Shown piece by piece: positions 14,760 to 22,303 of a DNA stretch of 35,074 bases. Numbering within the stretch: position 1 is the stretch's first letter; each line of letters begins with the position of its first letter. Where the stretch lies: assembly GCA_035763085.1 (NCBI GenBank), contig DASUBV010000331.1, forward strand, positions 1 through 35,074, in the 5' to 3' direction. Source of the stretch: DASUBV01 sp035763085 (GTDB taxonomy: Bacteria > Actinomycetota > Actinomycetes > Streptosporangiales > Streptosporangiaceae). A program made the position numbers and the translations under genes. Under the pieces are notes generated by a model. It had not been told where the DNA came from. It did not search any database and worked only from the letters and a program-made list of their open reading frames with translations.

Positions 14760-17552
14760 ATGTCGACATCGGCCAGCCCCGCGGATCGGTATGCGGCCAC
14801 CCGGCGCCGGGCGGCCGGCCTGGCAGCGGACGGGGCGCGGATTGCCGGGTTCCGGCGGCTTTACGACTTTGAGTTCGACGACTTCCAGCTGGCTGCCTGC
14901 CGGGCGCTGGACGCCGGGCACGGGGTACTGGTGGCCGCGCCGACCGGGTCGGGCAAGACGGTAGCGGGCGAGTTCGCCGTGCACCTGGCGCTGGCCCAGG
15001 GCCGGAAGTGCTTTTACACCACGCCGATCAAGGCGCTGTCCAACCAGAAGTACAGCGACCTGGCCCGGCGCTACTCCGCCGCCACGGTCGGGCTGCTGAC
15101 CGGCGACAACAGCATCAACGCCGAGGCGCCGGTGGTGGTCATGACCACCGAGGTGCTGCGCAACATGCTGTACGCGGGCTCGCCGCTGCTGGACGGCCTG
15201 GGCCACGTGGTGCTGGACGAGGTGCACTACCTGGCCGACCGGTTCCGCGGCGGGGTCTGGGAAGAGGTGATCATCCACCTGGCGCAGTCCGTGCAGCTGA
15301 CCGCGCTGTCGGCGACGGTGAGCAACGCCGAGGAGTTCGGCGACTGGCTGTCCCAGGTCCGCGGCGGCACGACGGTCATCGTGGACGAGCACCGCCCGGT
15401 GCCGCTGTGGCAGCACATGATGGTCGGCACCCGGCTGTATGACCTGTACGGGGCCGGCAAGCAGCAGGCCGGGTCGCCGGCGGCGCGACGGCGGGCCGTG
15501 GTCAACCCGGAGCTGCTGCGGGTGACGCAGCGGGAGGGCTGGGGCCGGCAGCGCCAGGGCGCGGGCCGGGGCGGCTACAGCCGCCCGCAGCGCGGCGGCC
15601 GCCGGCCGCTCGCGGTCCGGCCGCCTAGCCGGCCCGCGGTGATCTCCCGGCTGGACTCGGCGGGCCTGCTGCCCGCGATCACGTTCATCTTCAGCCGGGC
15701 GGCCTGCGACGCGGCCGTCCTGCAGTGCCTGGACGCCGGGGTGCGGCTGACCACGCCGCCCGAGGCTGACGAGATCGCCGCCCTGGCCGCCGAGCGCACC
15801 GCCGGGATCCCCGACACCGACCTGGCCATCCTCGGCTACGACTCCTGGCTGGCCGGGCTGCGGCGCGGCATCGCCGCCCATCACGCGGGCCTGCTGCCGA
15901 CCTTCAAGGAGGTCGTCGAGGACCTGTTCGAGGCCGGCCTGGTCCGGGCGGTGTTCGCGACCGAGACCCTGGCGCTGGGCATCAACATGCCGGCCCGGAC
16001 GGTGCTCATCGAGCGGCTGAAGAAGTGGAACGGCGAGTCCCACGCCGACCTGACGCCGGGGGAGTACACCCAGCTCACCGGCCGGGCCGGGCGGCGCGGC
16101 ATCGACGTGGAGGGGCACGCGGTGGTGCTGTGGCACCCGGACCTGGACCCGGCGTCACTCGCCGGGCTGGCCGGCACCCGGACCTACCCGCTGAACTCCA
16201 GCTTCAAGCCGTCCTACAACATGGCCGTCAACCTGGTCGGGCAGGTCGGGCGGCAGCGCGCCGCGGCACTGCTGGAGTCATCGTTCGCCCAGTTCCAGGC
16301 CGACCGCAGCGTCGTCGGCCTGGCCCGCCAGGCCAGCGCGCTGCGGGCCGAGCTGGCCGGGCTCGCGCCGCAGTGCGACCGCGGCGACATCGCCGGGTAC
16401 GCGGCACTGCGCCGGGAGCTGTCCGGTTATGAGGGCAGCCTGGCCCGGATGCGCCGGGCAGCGCGGCATGAGGAGGCGCTGGCCTCGCTGGGCCGGCTGC
16501 GCCGCGGCGACATCATCCAGGTCCCCGGCGGCCGCCGGGCCGGGATCGCCGTGGTGCTGGAGCCGACCGCCGCCGACGGCGCGCCGCTGCCGCTGGTCCT
16601 GACCGAGGGCCGCCAGGTCCGGCGCCTGTCGGTGGCCGACTTCCCGGTCCCGGTGGACGCCCTGGAGCGGATCCGGATCCCGCCGTCGTTCAGCCACCGC
16701 TCGGCGAACCACCGCCGGGACCTGGCCGCCACCGTCCGCAACAAGCTGGCCGGCCGCGACGTGCCCCGGCCCCGGCGTGCTGCGGCGGACGGCGGGTCAG
16801 CAGGGAACGGGGCTGGCGGGGAGGACGCCGAGATCGCCCGGCTGCGCCGGGCGCTGCGCGGCCACCCCTGCCACCAGTGCCCCGACCGGGAGGCGCACCT
16901 GCGCGCGGCGGAGCGCTGCGCGCGGCTGGAGCGGGAGGCCGCGGCCCTGGAGAGCCGGGTGGCCGGCCGCTCGCACGTGCTGGCCCGGACCTTCGACCGG
17001 GTGTGCGCGATGCTGGAGGAACTCGGCTACATCAGCGGTGACGCGGTGACCGCCGACGGGCGGCGCCTCTGCCGCCTGTACGCCGAGCTGGACCTGGTCG
17101 CCGCCGAGTGCCTGCGCCGCGGCACCTGGGCCGGGCTGTCCGCGCCCGAGCTGGCGGCCTGCGTGTCCGCGCTGACCTTCGAGGCACGGCGGCCGGATGA
17201 CGCCGGCCCGCCCCGGCTGCCGCCCGGCCGGGTCAAGGAGGTGCTGGCCGGCATGGTCCGGCTGTGGGGCGAGCTGACCGAGGCCGAGAGCAGGCACCGG
17301 CTGCGGTTCCTCGGCGAGCACGAGCCTGACCTGGCCTTCGCGTGGAATGCGCACGCCTGGGCCCGCGGCGCGGACCTGGAGAAGTCGCTCGGCGAGCTGA
17401 CGCCGGGCGATTTCGTGCGGGCCGTCAAGCAGCTGATCGACCTGCTGGATCAGATCGCGGTCGCGGCGGGGGACGACCCGCTGGCGGCGCCCGCACGGCA
17501 GGCGATCAGCGGGCTGCGCCGCGGGGTTGTGGCCTACTCCTCGGTGGCCTGA
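14760..17552 (+). CDS. helY: Ski2/Mtr4-like DEAD/DEAH-box RNA helicase (HelY family)
   Basis: 930 residues. Helicase motifs are in order: Walker A AAPTGSGKT (59-67), DEVH (153-156), SAT in TALSATVSN (182-190), and motif VI TGRAGRRG (440-447). They are followed by winged-helix and DSHCT-type C-terminal regions (to 930). Relatives unwind RNA or RNA-DNA duplexes for RNA decay and processing; the mycobacterial protein is called HelY. Residues about 260-292 form a basic insert rich in Gly, Arg and Gln between the two RecA domains, probably flexible and RNA-binding. A central Cys pattern (HPCHQCPDREAH) is seen near residue 705. It lies downstream of tatC in the same direction, as in many actinobacteria, and a hairpin follows. 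Confidence 0.93.
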   Translation: MSTSASPADRYAATRRRAAGLAADGARIAGFRRLYDFEFDDFQLAACRALDAGHGVLVAAPTGSGKTVAGEFAVHLALAQGRKCFYTTPIKALSNQKYSDLARRYSAATVGLLTGDNSINAEAPVVVMTTEVLRNMLYAGSPLLDGLGHVVLDEVHYLADRFRGGVWEEVIIHLAQSVQLTALSATVSNAEEFGDWLSQVRGGTTVIVDEHRPVPLWQHMMVGTRLYDLYGAGKQQAGSPAARRRAVVNPELLRVTQREGWGRQRQGAGRGGYSRPQRGGRRPLAVRPPSRPAVISRLDSAGLLPAITFIFSRAACDAAVLQCLDAGVRLTTPPEADEIAALAAERTAGIPDTDLAILGYDSWLAGLRRGIAAHHAGLLPTFKEVVEDLFEAGLVRAVFATETLALGINMPARTVLIERLKKWNGESHADLTPGEYTQLTGRAGRRGIDVEGHAVVLWHPDLDPASLAGLAGTRTYPLNSSFKPSYNMAVNLVGQVGRQRAAALLESSFAQFQADRSVVGLARQASALRAELAGLAPQCDRGDIAGYAALRRELSGYEGSLARMRRAARHEEALASLGRLRRGDIIQVPGGRRAGIAVVLEPTAADGAPLPLVLTEGRQVRRLSVADFPVPVDALERIRIPPSFSHRSANHRRDLAATVRNKLAGRDVPRPRRAAADGGSAGNGAGGEDAEIARLRRALRGHPCHQCPDREAHLRAAERCARLEREAAALESRVAGRSHVLARTFDRVCAMLEELGYISGDAVTADGRRLCRLYAELDLVAAECLRRGTWAGLSAPELAACVSALTFEARRPDDAGPPRLPPGRVKEVLAGMVRLWGELTEAESRHRLRFLGEHEPDLAFAWNAHAWARGADLEKSLGELTPGDFVRAVKQLIDLLDQIAVAAGDDPLAAPARQAISGLRRGVVAYSSVA

Positions 17553-17562
17553 CCTCAGGCGA

Positions 17563-17583
17563 GCCCGGCCCGCCGGGCCGGGC
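17563..17583. terminator. Hairpin between convergent helY and the cysteine dioxygenase gene
   Basis: A perfect 9-bp GC stem (17563-17571 with 17575-17583) with a 3-nt loop lies in the 43-nt gap between convergent genes. It can serve both. Confidence 0.6.
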
Positions 17584-17595
17584 GCCCCGGTCCGG

Positions 17596-18150
17596 TCAGG
17601 CCGGCTGGGGCGCGGTCACCGGCAGGTCATAGACGCGCCGGACACTGCTGCCCAGCCGGGTGATGTCGGCCCCGTAGACGTGCAGCGACACCGCCACGCC
17701 GGAGCCGATGTTGCGCACCCGGTGAATGTCACCGGGCGGCGCGAAGCCGCTCACCTCGCCGGCCCGGTTCTCATTGCGGCCGACCTCGCGCAGCGCCGTG
17801 CCGTCCCCGGTGACCGCGTACAGCTCCTCGTACTCGGTGCCCTGCAGGACGCCGAACACGCACCAGGTCACGTGGTCGTGGATCGGGGTTATCTGGCCGG
17901 GCCGCCACACCATGGCGGTCACCGAGAACGAGCCGTCGGGCTCGGTGTGCAGGACATGGCACTGGTAGTCGTGCGGGTCGCCCGCCATCTCCTCCGGGGT
18001 CAGGATCTCCGGGCCGGGCAGGTGCCGGCGCAGCTGGCCGGCCACCAGGGCGGCGGTCTGCGTCCAGTCGGCGTGCTGGCCGGTAGCGCTCCGGATGGCC
18101 ACCAGCAGGTCACCCGGACATCGGGTGCGAACGGGGCTTATCGTGCTCAT
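17596..18150 (-). CDS. Cysteine dioxygenase family (thiol dioxygenase) protein
   Basis: 184 residues forming a single cupin. The iron ligands are His91 and His93 in ITPIHDHVTWCVFGVLQG and His143 in PPGDIHRVRN. Family members oxidise cysteine, or 3-mercaptopropionate in some bacteria, to the sulfinate with O2. Cys97 and Tyr159 (SLHVYG) sit where mammalian cysteine dioxygenase has its Cys-Tyr crosslink, with one residue fewer between His93 and Cys97. The ribosome site GGGAGG lies 6 nt before ATG 18150. The gene converges on helY and is divergent from a deacetylase remnant. The thiol substrate cannot be fixed from sequence. Confidence 0.88.
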   Translation of the reverse strand: MSTISPVRTRCPGDLLVAIRSATGQHADWTQTAALVAGQLRRHLPGPEILTPEEMAGDPHDYQCHVLHTEPDGSFSVTAMVWRPGQITPIHDHVTWCVFGVLQGTEYEELYAVTGDGTALREVGRNENRAGEVSGFAPPGDIHRVRNIGSGVAVSLHVYGADITRLGSSVRRVYDLPVTAPQPA

Positions 18151-18186
18151 TGCTAACCTCCCAGCTGGCCCGGTCTGGATGTGCTC

Positions 18187-18217
18187 AGCCTAGGGAGGCA
18201 GCGGCGCCGTGATCCAA
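18187..18217 (-). promoter_or_regulatory. Candidate promoter of the cysteine dioxygenase gene
   Basis: On the minus strand TTGGAT (18217-18212) and TAGGCT (18192-18187) are separated by 19 bp, about 36 nt before the ATG. A direct repeat CCAATG-CCAATG (plus strand 18214-18225) overlaps the -35 and may be a regulator site. Confidence 0.4.
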
Positions 18218-18251
18218 TGCCAATGATCCATGGCACCGATAGAGGCTGGCT

Positions 18252-18437
18252 ATGAGCCCGGTCCGGGGGCCGGCGGTCCTGGCCTGGCGGCTGCTGCGGA
18301 TCTTCGATGAGTTCGAGGTTCCCGTCACCTTCTTCGCGACGGCGGTGGCGCCCTGGGCGCGGATGAGCTGGACTCCGGCGCTGAGCCGCTGGCCCGGGCG
18401 CGCCGGCCAGGTGGCGCAGAGCAGCGGCGGCGCCTAA
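18252..18437 (+). pseudogene. Fragment of a PuuE-type polysaccharide deacetylase / allantoinase-like gene
   Basis: A 61-codon frame contains WRLLRIFDEFEVPVTFFATA. This closely follows the NodB-domain block of PuuE-type deacetylases (a WRLLRLFDEFGVPVTVFATAVAL-like pattern as I remember it). Full-length members have about 300 residues. Here the segment before the block is missing and the sequence after it (PWARMSWTPALSRWPGRA) diverges to a stop, with the catalytic Asp/His regions absent. It is most likely a decayed remnant at the edge of the xylose locus. The assignment rests on about 25 residues. Confidence 0.5.
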
Positions 18438-18855
18438 CGAACTATGCAGAGAGAATTCGCGCCAACTCTCGCTGGACGCCGGTCACCGCAGCGGCTCGGG
18501 CAGCTCGCCGTTCTTGCCGTCAGCAGGGCGATAGCGCAACTTCGGCCCGCACGCCCAGCCGCAGTGGGCCGGCGCCCTGGTGTTAGCCGGGTAGCGCCCT
18601 CGCGTTCGCAGCGCCCAGGGCCCTCCGGACTCACCGCCACGTCCGCCTGTGACCGGTGAGGCTGATGAAACATTTCGGAACGGCGATGTGTCGGCTGATT
18701 CCTGCCGTCGGCGATCCGTTAGCGCCATCGAAGACCGGGTCTACCAGGCCGGATTGGTGACACGGCGCCCGAAAGGAGGCAGGGCGGCGATGATCCAGCG
18801 GACGGCGTGCCCGGCACAGGTGCGGCGACGTAGTCCTTTTGTGACCATAACGCGG
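18438..18855. other. Gene-free stretch upstream of the xylo-oligosaccharide operon
   Basis: About 420 nt with frequent stops and lower GC than the genes. I recognise no RNA gene, no transposase and no convincing reading frame. A CATTTCGGAAC sequence near 18669-18679 resembles the TTTCG operator-like sites further right. Confidence 0.5.
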
Positions 18856-18867
18856 ACTTTCGGGAGT
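18856..18867. promoter_or_regulatory. Operator-like dyad upstream of the -35 (site 1)
   Basis: ACTTTCGGGAGT agrees at 10 of 12 positions with the symmetric ACTTTCGAAAGT, a LacI-family style dyad centred on CG. It touches the first base of the -35 hexamer. Binding by the locus's own LacI-type regulator is inferred. Confidence 0.4.
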
Positions 18868-18896
18868 TGACCGGCTCCCCAGGCACTGCCTAGTAT
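18867..18896 (+). promoter_or_regulatory. Promoter of the xylo-oligosaccharide transport operon
   Basis: TTGACC (18867-18872), an 18-bp spacer and TAGTAT (18891-18896) form the best housekeeping-type promoter in the window. The predicted start of transcription is near 18903, about 70 nt before the first gene. Confidence 0.7.
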
Positions 18897-18903
18897 GTCA
18901 GCA

Positions 18904-18930
18904 TCTTTCGAAAAGTTTCCAAAAAGTTTC
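18904..18930. promoter_or_regulatory. Operator-like repeats over the transcription start (site 2)
   Basis: The perfect 8-bp palindrome TTTCGAAA (18906-18913) overlaps the dyad GAAAAGTTTC (18910-18919). The 9-mer AAAAGTTTC occurs at 18911-18919 and again at 18922-18930, exactly 11 bp apart, about one helical turn. Its place right after the -10 fits a repressor site. Confidence 0.5.
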
Positions 18931-18973
18931 TTAACGTAGCGCTGGAAGTAGCCGAAATATATCAGGAGGGCAC

Positions 18974-20332
18974 ATGGGTCACACAGGTCTCGCCCGCCGT
19001 CCCTGGCTGACGGTTGGCGCGGCAGCAAGAGTTTCGATGGCGAAGAGAACCCGCGTTGCGGGGATCGCCGCGCTCGGCCTTGGCGTCGCTCTGGGCGCCT
19101 CCGCCTGCGCCGGAGCCGGCAGCGGCGGCGGCGGATCGTCCTCCAACGGCTCGGTCACGTTGAGTTTCTGGACAAACGCCACCCCCGGTCCCGGCCTTAC
19201 GTATTACCAGAAAGCCGTGAAGACTTACCACACGCTTCACCCGAATGTGACGATCAAAATCCAGGCCATCCAGAACGAGAACCTCGACGGCAAGCTGCAG
19301 ACCGCGCTGAACTCAAATTCCGCGCCGGACATCTTCTTCCAGCGCGGCGGCGGCAAGATGCTGGCCATGGTCAACGCGGGTGAGGTCCAGGCACTGAACC
19401 TCACCGCCGCGGACAAGGCCAATGTCAGTGCAGCCGCGCTCGCCAGCGAGAGCCTGAATGGCAAGGTCTACGCCATACCCGAAGACACCCAGCCCGAGGG
19501 CATCTATTACAGCAAGGACCTCTTTGCGCAGGCACACATCTCCTCGACGCCAACAACCATCCCCGAACTCGAGGCCGATGTCGCCAAGCTGAAGGCCATC
19601 AACGTCGCACCGATCGCGGTTGGTGCCAAGGACGCCTGGCCTGCCGCCCACTGGTACTACAACTTCGCCCTCCGCGAGTGCAGCCAGGCCACGATGAATA
19701 AGGCCGGCACGAGCCTCACGTTCACCGACCCGTGCTGGTCAAAGGCGGGTGACGACCTGGCGTCGTTCCTGAAGGTCAACCCGTTCCAGAAGGGCTTCCT
19801 TACTACCCCCGCCCAGCAGGGCGCGGGCTCCTCCGCGGGCCTGATTGCCAATCACAAGGCCGGGATGGAGCTCATGGGCGCCTGGGACCCGGGTACAATT
19901 CAGACGCTCACCCCGAACCAGAAGCCCCTGCCCGACCTCGGCTGGTTCCCCTTCCCCGCGGTTCCCGGCGGCAAGGGCGACCCGAGCGCGATGATGGGCG
20001 GCGTCGACGGTTATTCGCTGTCCGCGCACGCCCCGAAGCAGGCCTTCGGGTTCCTTGAGTTCCTCCTGACCACACCCCAGCAGAAGGCCTACTCCAAGGC
20101 ATTTGTCACCATCCCGGTCAACAAGGCCGCGCAGTCGGTCGTGACCCAGTCATACAGCATCTCGGCGCTTCGTGCCTTCAACAAGGCCGCCTACACAATG
20201 CAGTTCCTCGACACGCAGTACGGCCAGAATGTCGGCAACGCGATGAACACCGCTGTCGTGAACCTGCTCGCGGGCAAGGGCACGGCCGCCGACATCGTCA
20301 GCCGCACCAAGGAAGCAGCGGCGAAGGGCTGA
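18974..20332 (+). CDS. Sugar ABC transporter substrate-binding lipoprotein (xylo-oligosaccharide predicted)
   Basis: 452 residues of the extracellular solute-binding family 1. A signal peptide ends in the lipobox LGASAC with Cys45, followed by a Gly/Ser linker. The mature start is VTLSFWTNATPGPG, with later blocks APDIFFQRGGGKM and YAIPEDTQPEGIYYSKDLF, typical of oligosaccharide binders. AGGAGG (18964-18969) supports ATG 18974, which gives an unusually long pre-signal region of 21 residues. ATG 19037 would give a standard signal peptide but has no ribosome site. Two permeases follow immediately and xylose enzymes lie downstream, so xylobiose or larger xylo-oligosaccharides are the likely ligands; this is inference. 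Third positions are less GC-rich than in flanking genes. Confidence 0.9.
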   Translation: MGHTGLARRPWLTVGAAARVSMAKRTRVAGIAALGLGVALGASACAGAGSGGGGSSSNGSVTLSFWTNATPGPGLTYYQKAVKTYHTLHPNVTIKIQAIQNENLDGKLQTALNSNSAPDIFFQRGGGKMLAMVNAGEVQALNLTAADKANVSAAALASESLNGKVYAIPEDTQPEGIYYSKDLFAQAHISSTPTTIPELEADVAKLKAINVAPIAVGAKDAWPAAHWYYNFALRECSQATMNKAGTSLTFTDPCWSKAGDDLASFLKVNPFQKGFLTTPAQQGAGSSAGLIANHKAGMELMGAWDPGTIQTLTPNQKPLPDLGWFPFPAVPGGKGDPSAMMGGVDGYSLSAHAPKQAFGFLEFLLTTPQQKAYSKAFVTIPVNKAAQSVVTQSYSISALRAFNKAAYTMQFLDTQYGQNVGNAMNTAVVNLLAGKGTAADIVSRTKEAAAKG

Positions 20333-20341
20333 CCGGTAACA

Positions 20342-21355
20342 ATGAGCGACACCCCGGCCACCGCGGCGATCAGCCGCAGCCGCCAGGGCGCACCCCAGGT
20401 CGGGGGCGCGGCCCGCGCCGCGCCCCCGACGCCGCGGACGCGCGAGCGCCGCGGCAGAGGGCGCCTGCGGCTTGAGATCGCGCTCCTCACCGGCCCGGCG
20501 ATCATCGTGTTCGTGGCGCTGGTGATCTTCCCGGTCGCGCTCGCCGCGTACTACGGCTTCTACAAGTGGCAAGGCTACGGCGCGCCCACTGACTGGTTCG
20601 GCCTGAATAACTACAAGCTGATCCTCACGGACCCCGCCTTCCACCAGGTGCTGCTGCACAACGGCATCATCGTCGTGCTGTCCCTAGTCATCCAGGGGCC
20701 GCTGGCCATCCTCCTCGCGCTGCTCCTGAACAAGAAAATCCGCGGGCGCTCCATCATCCGCGTCCTGATCTTCGTTCCCTTCGTCATCTCCGAGGTCATC
20801 GTCGGCACCGGTTGGAGCCTGATCCTGCAGAGCACCGGCGCCATGAATGACCTGCTCCACCACGTCGGCCTCGGCTTCCTTGGCGCCGACTGGCTGGCCG
20901 ACCCGAGCTTCGCGATCTGGACCCTGATGGGCATCCTCACGTGGAAGTACATCGGCTTCGCCGTCATCCTGATGCTCGCCGGCCTCCAGTCGATCCCCGA
21001 GGAGCTCTCCGAGGCCGCGCAAATCGACGGTGCCTCCTACTGGCAGATCCAGCGCCGCATCATCGTGCCCCTGCTCGGCCCGACCATCCGCATCTGGGGA
21101 TTCCTGTCGATCATCGGCGCACTGCAGCTGTTCGACCTCGTCTACATCGTCTGGGGTCAGTACATCGCCGGCACCGCCGGAACCTCGACCATGGCGACCT
21201 ACATGGTCGCGAACGGCCGCGATGCCGGAAACTACGGCTACGGCAACGCGGTCGCCGTGGTCATGTTCCTGATCTCGCTCATCGTCGCGCTGTTCTATCA
21301 GCGCTTCGTCCTTCGCCGCGACATGCGGGGCGCCGTCACCCAGGGAGTTAACTGA
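20342..21355 (+). CDS. Sugar ABC transporter permease, subunit 1 (MalF-like)
   Basis: 337 residues with six predicted membrane helices, after a Pro/Arg/Ala-rich cytoplasmic N-terminus of about 45 residues. The ATPase-contact loop is seen as EELSEAAQIDGASYWQIQRR near residues 220-239, the EAA motif of binding-protein-dependent sugar permeases. It starts 9 nt after the binding-protein stop and its TGA overlaps the next ATG. It forms the membrane channel with the next gene's product. Leucine is often CTC here, whereas CTG dominates in the core genes. Confidence 0.92.
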   Translation: MSDTPATAAISRSRQGAPQVGGAARAAPPTPRTRERRGRGRLRLEIALLTGPAIIVFVALVIFPVALAAYYGFYKWQGYGAPTDWFGLNNYKLILTDPAFHQVLLHNGIIVVLSLVIQGPLAILLALLLNKKIRGRSIIRVLIFVPFVISEVIVGTGWSLILQSTGAMNDLLHHVGLGFLGADWLADPSFAIWTLMGILTWKYIGFAVILMLAGLQSIPEELSEAAQIDGASYWQIQRRIIVPLLGPTIRIWGFLSIIGALQLFDLVYIVWGQYIAGTAGTSTMATYMVANGRDAGNYGYGNAVAVVMFLISLIVALFYQRFVLRRDMRGAVTQGVN

Positions 21356-22233
21356 TGAGCGCGGTGTCCGGCGCGCCGGCCATGCGGACTCGATCCGCCA
21401 AGCGCAGCGACAGGCCGCAGAAGTGGGGAAATCCGGCTACCTACTTCATCGCAATGCTGCTCATCGCCGTCAGCCTCGGGCCCGTCCTGTACATCATCCT
21501 GGGCGGCTTCCGCACCAACTCGCAGATTACGACCAGCCCGGCCGGCCTGCCGCATCCGTGGGTCGTCAGCAACTACCTCAACGTCCTGAAGTCGGTGACC
21601 TTCTGGGGCGAATTCGCCAACTCGGTGATTGTGGCGGCCGTCAGCACGATCGGCGTCGTCCTGCTGGGCCTCATGGCGAGCTACGTGATCGCACGCTACG
21701 ATTTCAAGTTCAAGGGCGCGATGTACTCGCTCTTCGCCGCAGGCCTGATGTTCCCGCTGGTGATCGCGATCACCCCGCTCTACATCATGATCAAGGACCT
21801 AGGCCTCGTCGACAACCTGATGGGCGTCGCCATCCCGCAGATCGCCTTCGGCCTGCCGACGACGGTCATCATCCTCGTGCCCTTCCTGCGCGCCATTCCG
21901 AGGGAGATCGAAGAGGCCGCGGCCATCGACGGCGCGGGCCGCCTCAGGTTTCTCTTCCGCATGGCTATTCCGCTGTCGCTGCCCGGTGTGATCACCGTCA
22001 GCATCCTCGCCTTCATCGGCAGCTGGAACAACTTCGTCCTGCCGCTATACGTCCTGAATTCGCAGGCGACCTACACCCTGCCGCTCGGCGTGCAGGCGTT
22101 CGCCACGCAGTACTCGACGGACACGGCGAGGGTCCTGGCGTTCACCTCTCTATCGATGGTGCCCGCGCTGCTGTTCTTCGCCGTCTTCCAGCGCCGCATA
22201 GTTGGCGGCCTCACCGGCGCGGTGAAGGGCTAG
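21355..22233 (+). CDS. Sugar ABC transporter permease, subunit 2 (MalG-like)
   Basis: 292 residues and six predicted membrane helices. The EAA loop reads EIEEAAAIDGAGRLRFLFRM (about residues 183-202). It starts at ATG 21355 within the preceding stop (TGATG), so the two permeases are translationally coupled. No ATP-binding subunit follows. In Streptomyces and relatives such importers borrow a shared ATPase, MsiK, encoded elsewhere, and that is the probable arrangement here. The next gene begins 70 nt later without a clear terminator. Confidence 0.92.
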   Translation: MSAVSGAPAMRTRSAKRSDRPQKWGNPATYFIAMLLIAVSLGPVLYIILGGFRTNSQITTSPAGLPHPWVVSNYLNVLKSVTFWGEFANSVIVAAVSTIGVVLLGLMASYVIARYDFKFKGAMYSLFAAGLMFPLVIAITPLYIMIKDLGLVDNLMGVAIPQIAFGLPTTVIILVPFLRAIPREIEEAAAIDGAGRLRFLFRMAIPLSLPGVITVSILAFIGSWNNFVLPLYVLNSQATYTLPLGVQAFATQYSTDTARVLAFTSLSMVPALLFFAVFQRRIVGGLTGAVKG

Positions 22234-22303
22234 GCACAAGGCGGCAACCGGACGGCGCCCGCGCTGGGCTTACCGAACACCAAACGAAAGAGGACCGCGG
22301 ACG

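Noticed and set aside
13449..16136. Very long minus-strand open frame opposite tatA, tatC and helY
   Set aside because: It is the mirror of strongly identified genes; its protein is His/Gln/Arg/Gly-rich with no domain, as expected from antisense of GC-rich DNA.
18438..18870. Several short frames in the gap before the transport operon, considered as a transposase remnant
   Set aside because: No transposase motif, terminal inverted repeat or target duplication could be seen.
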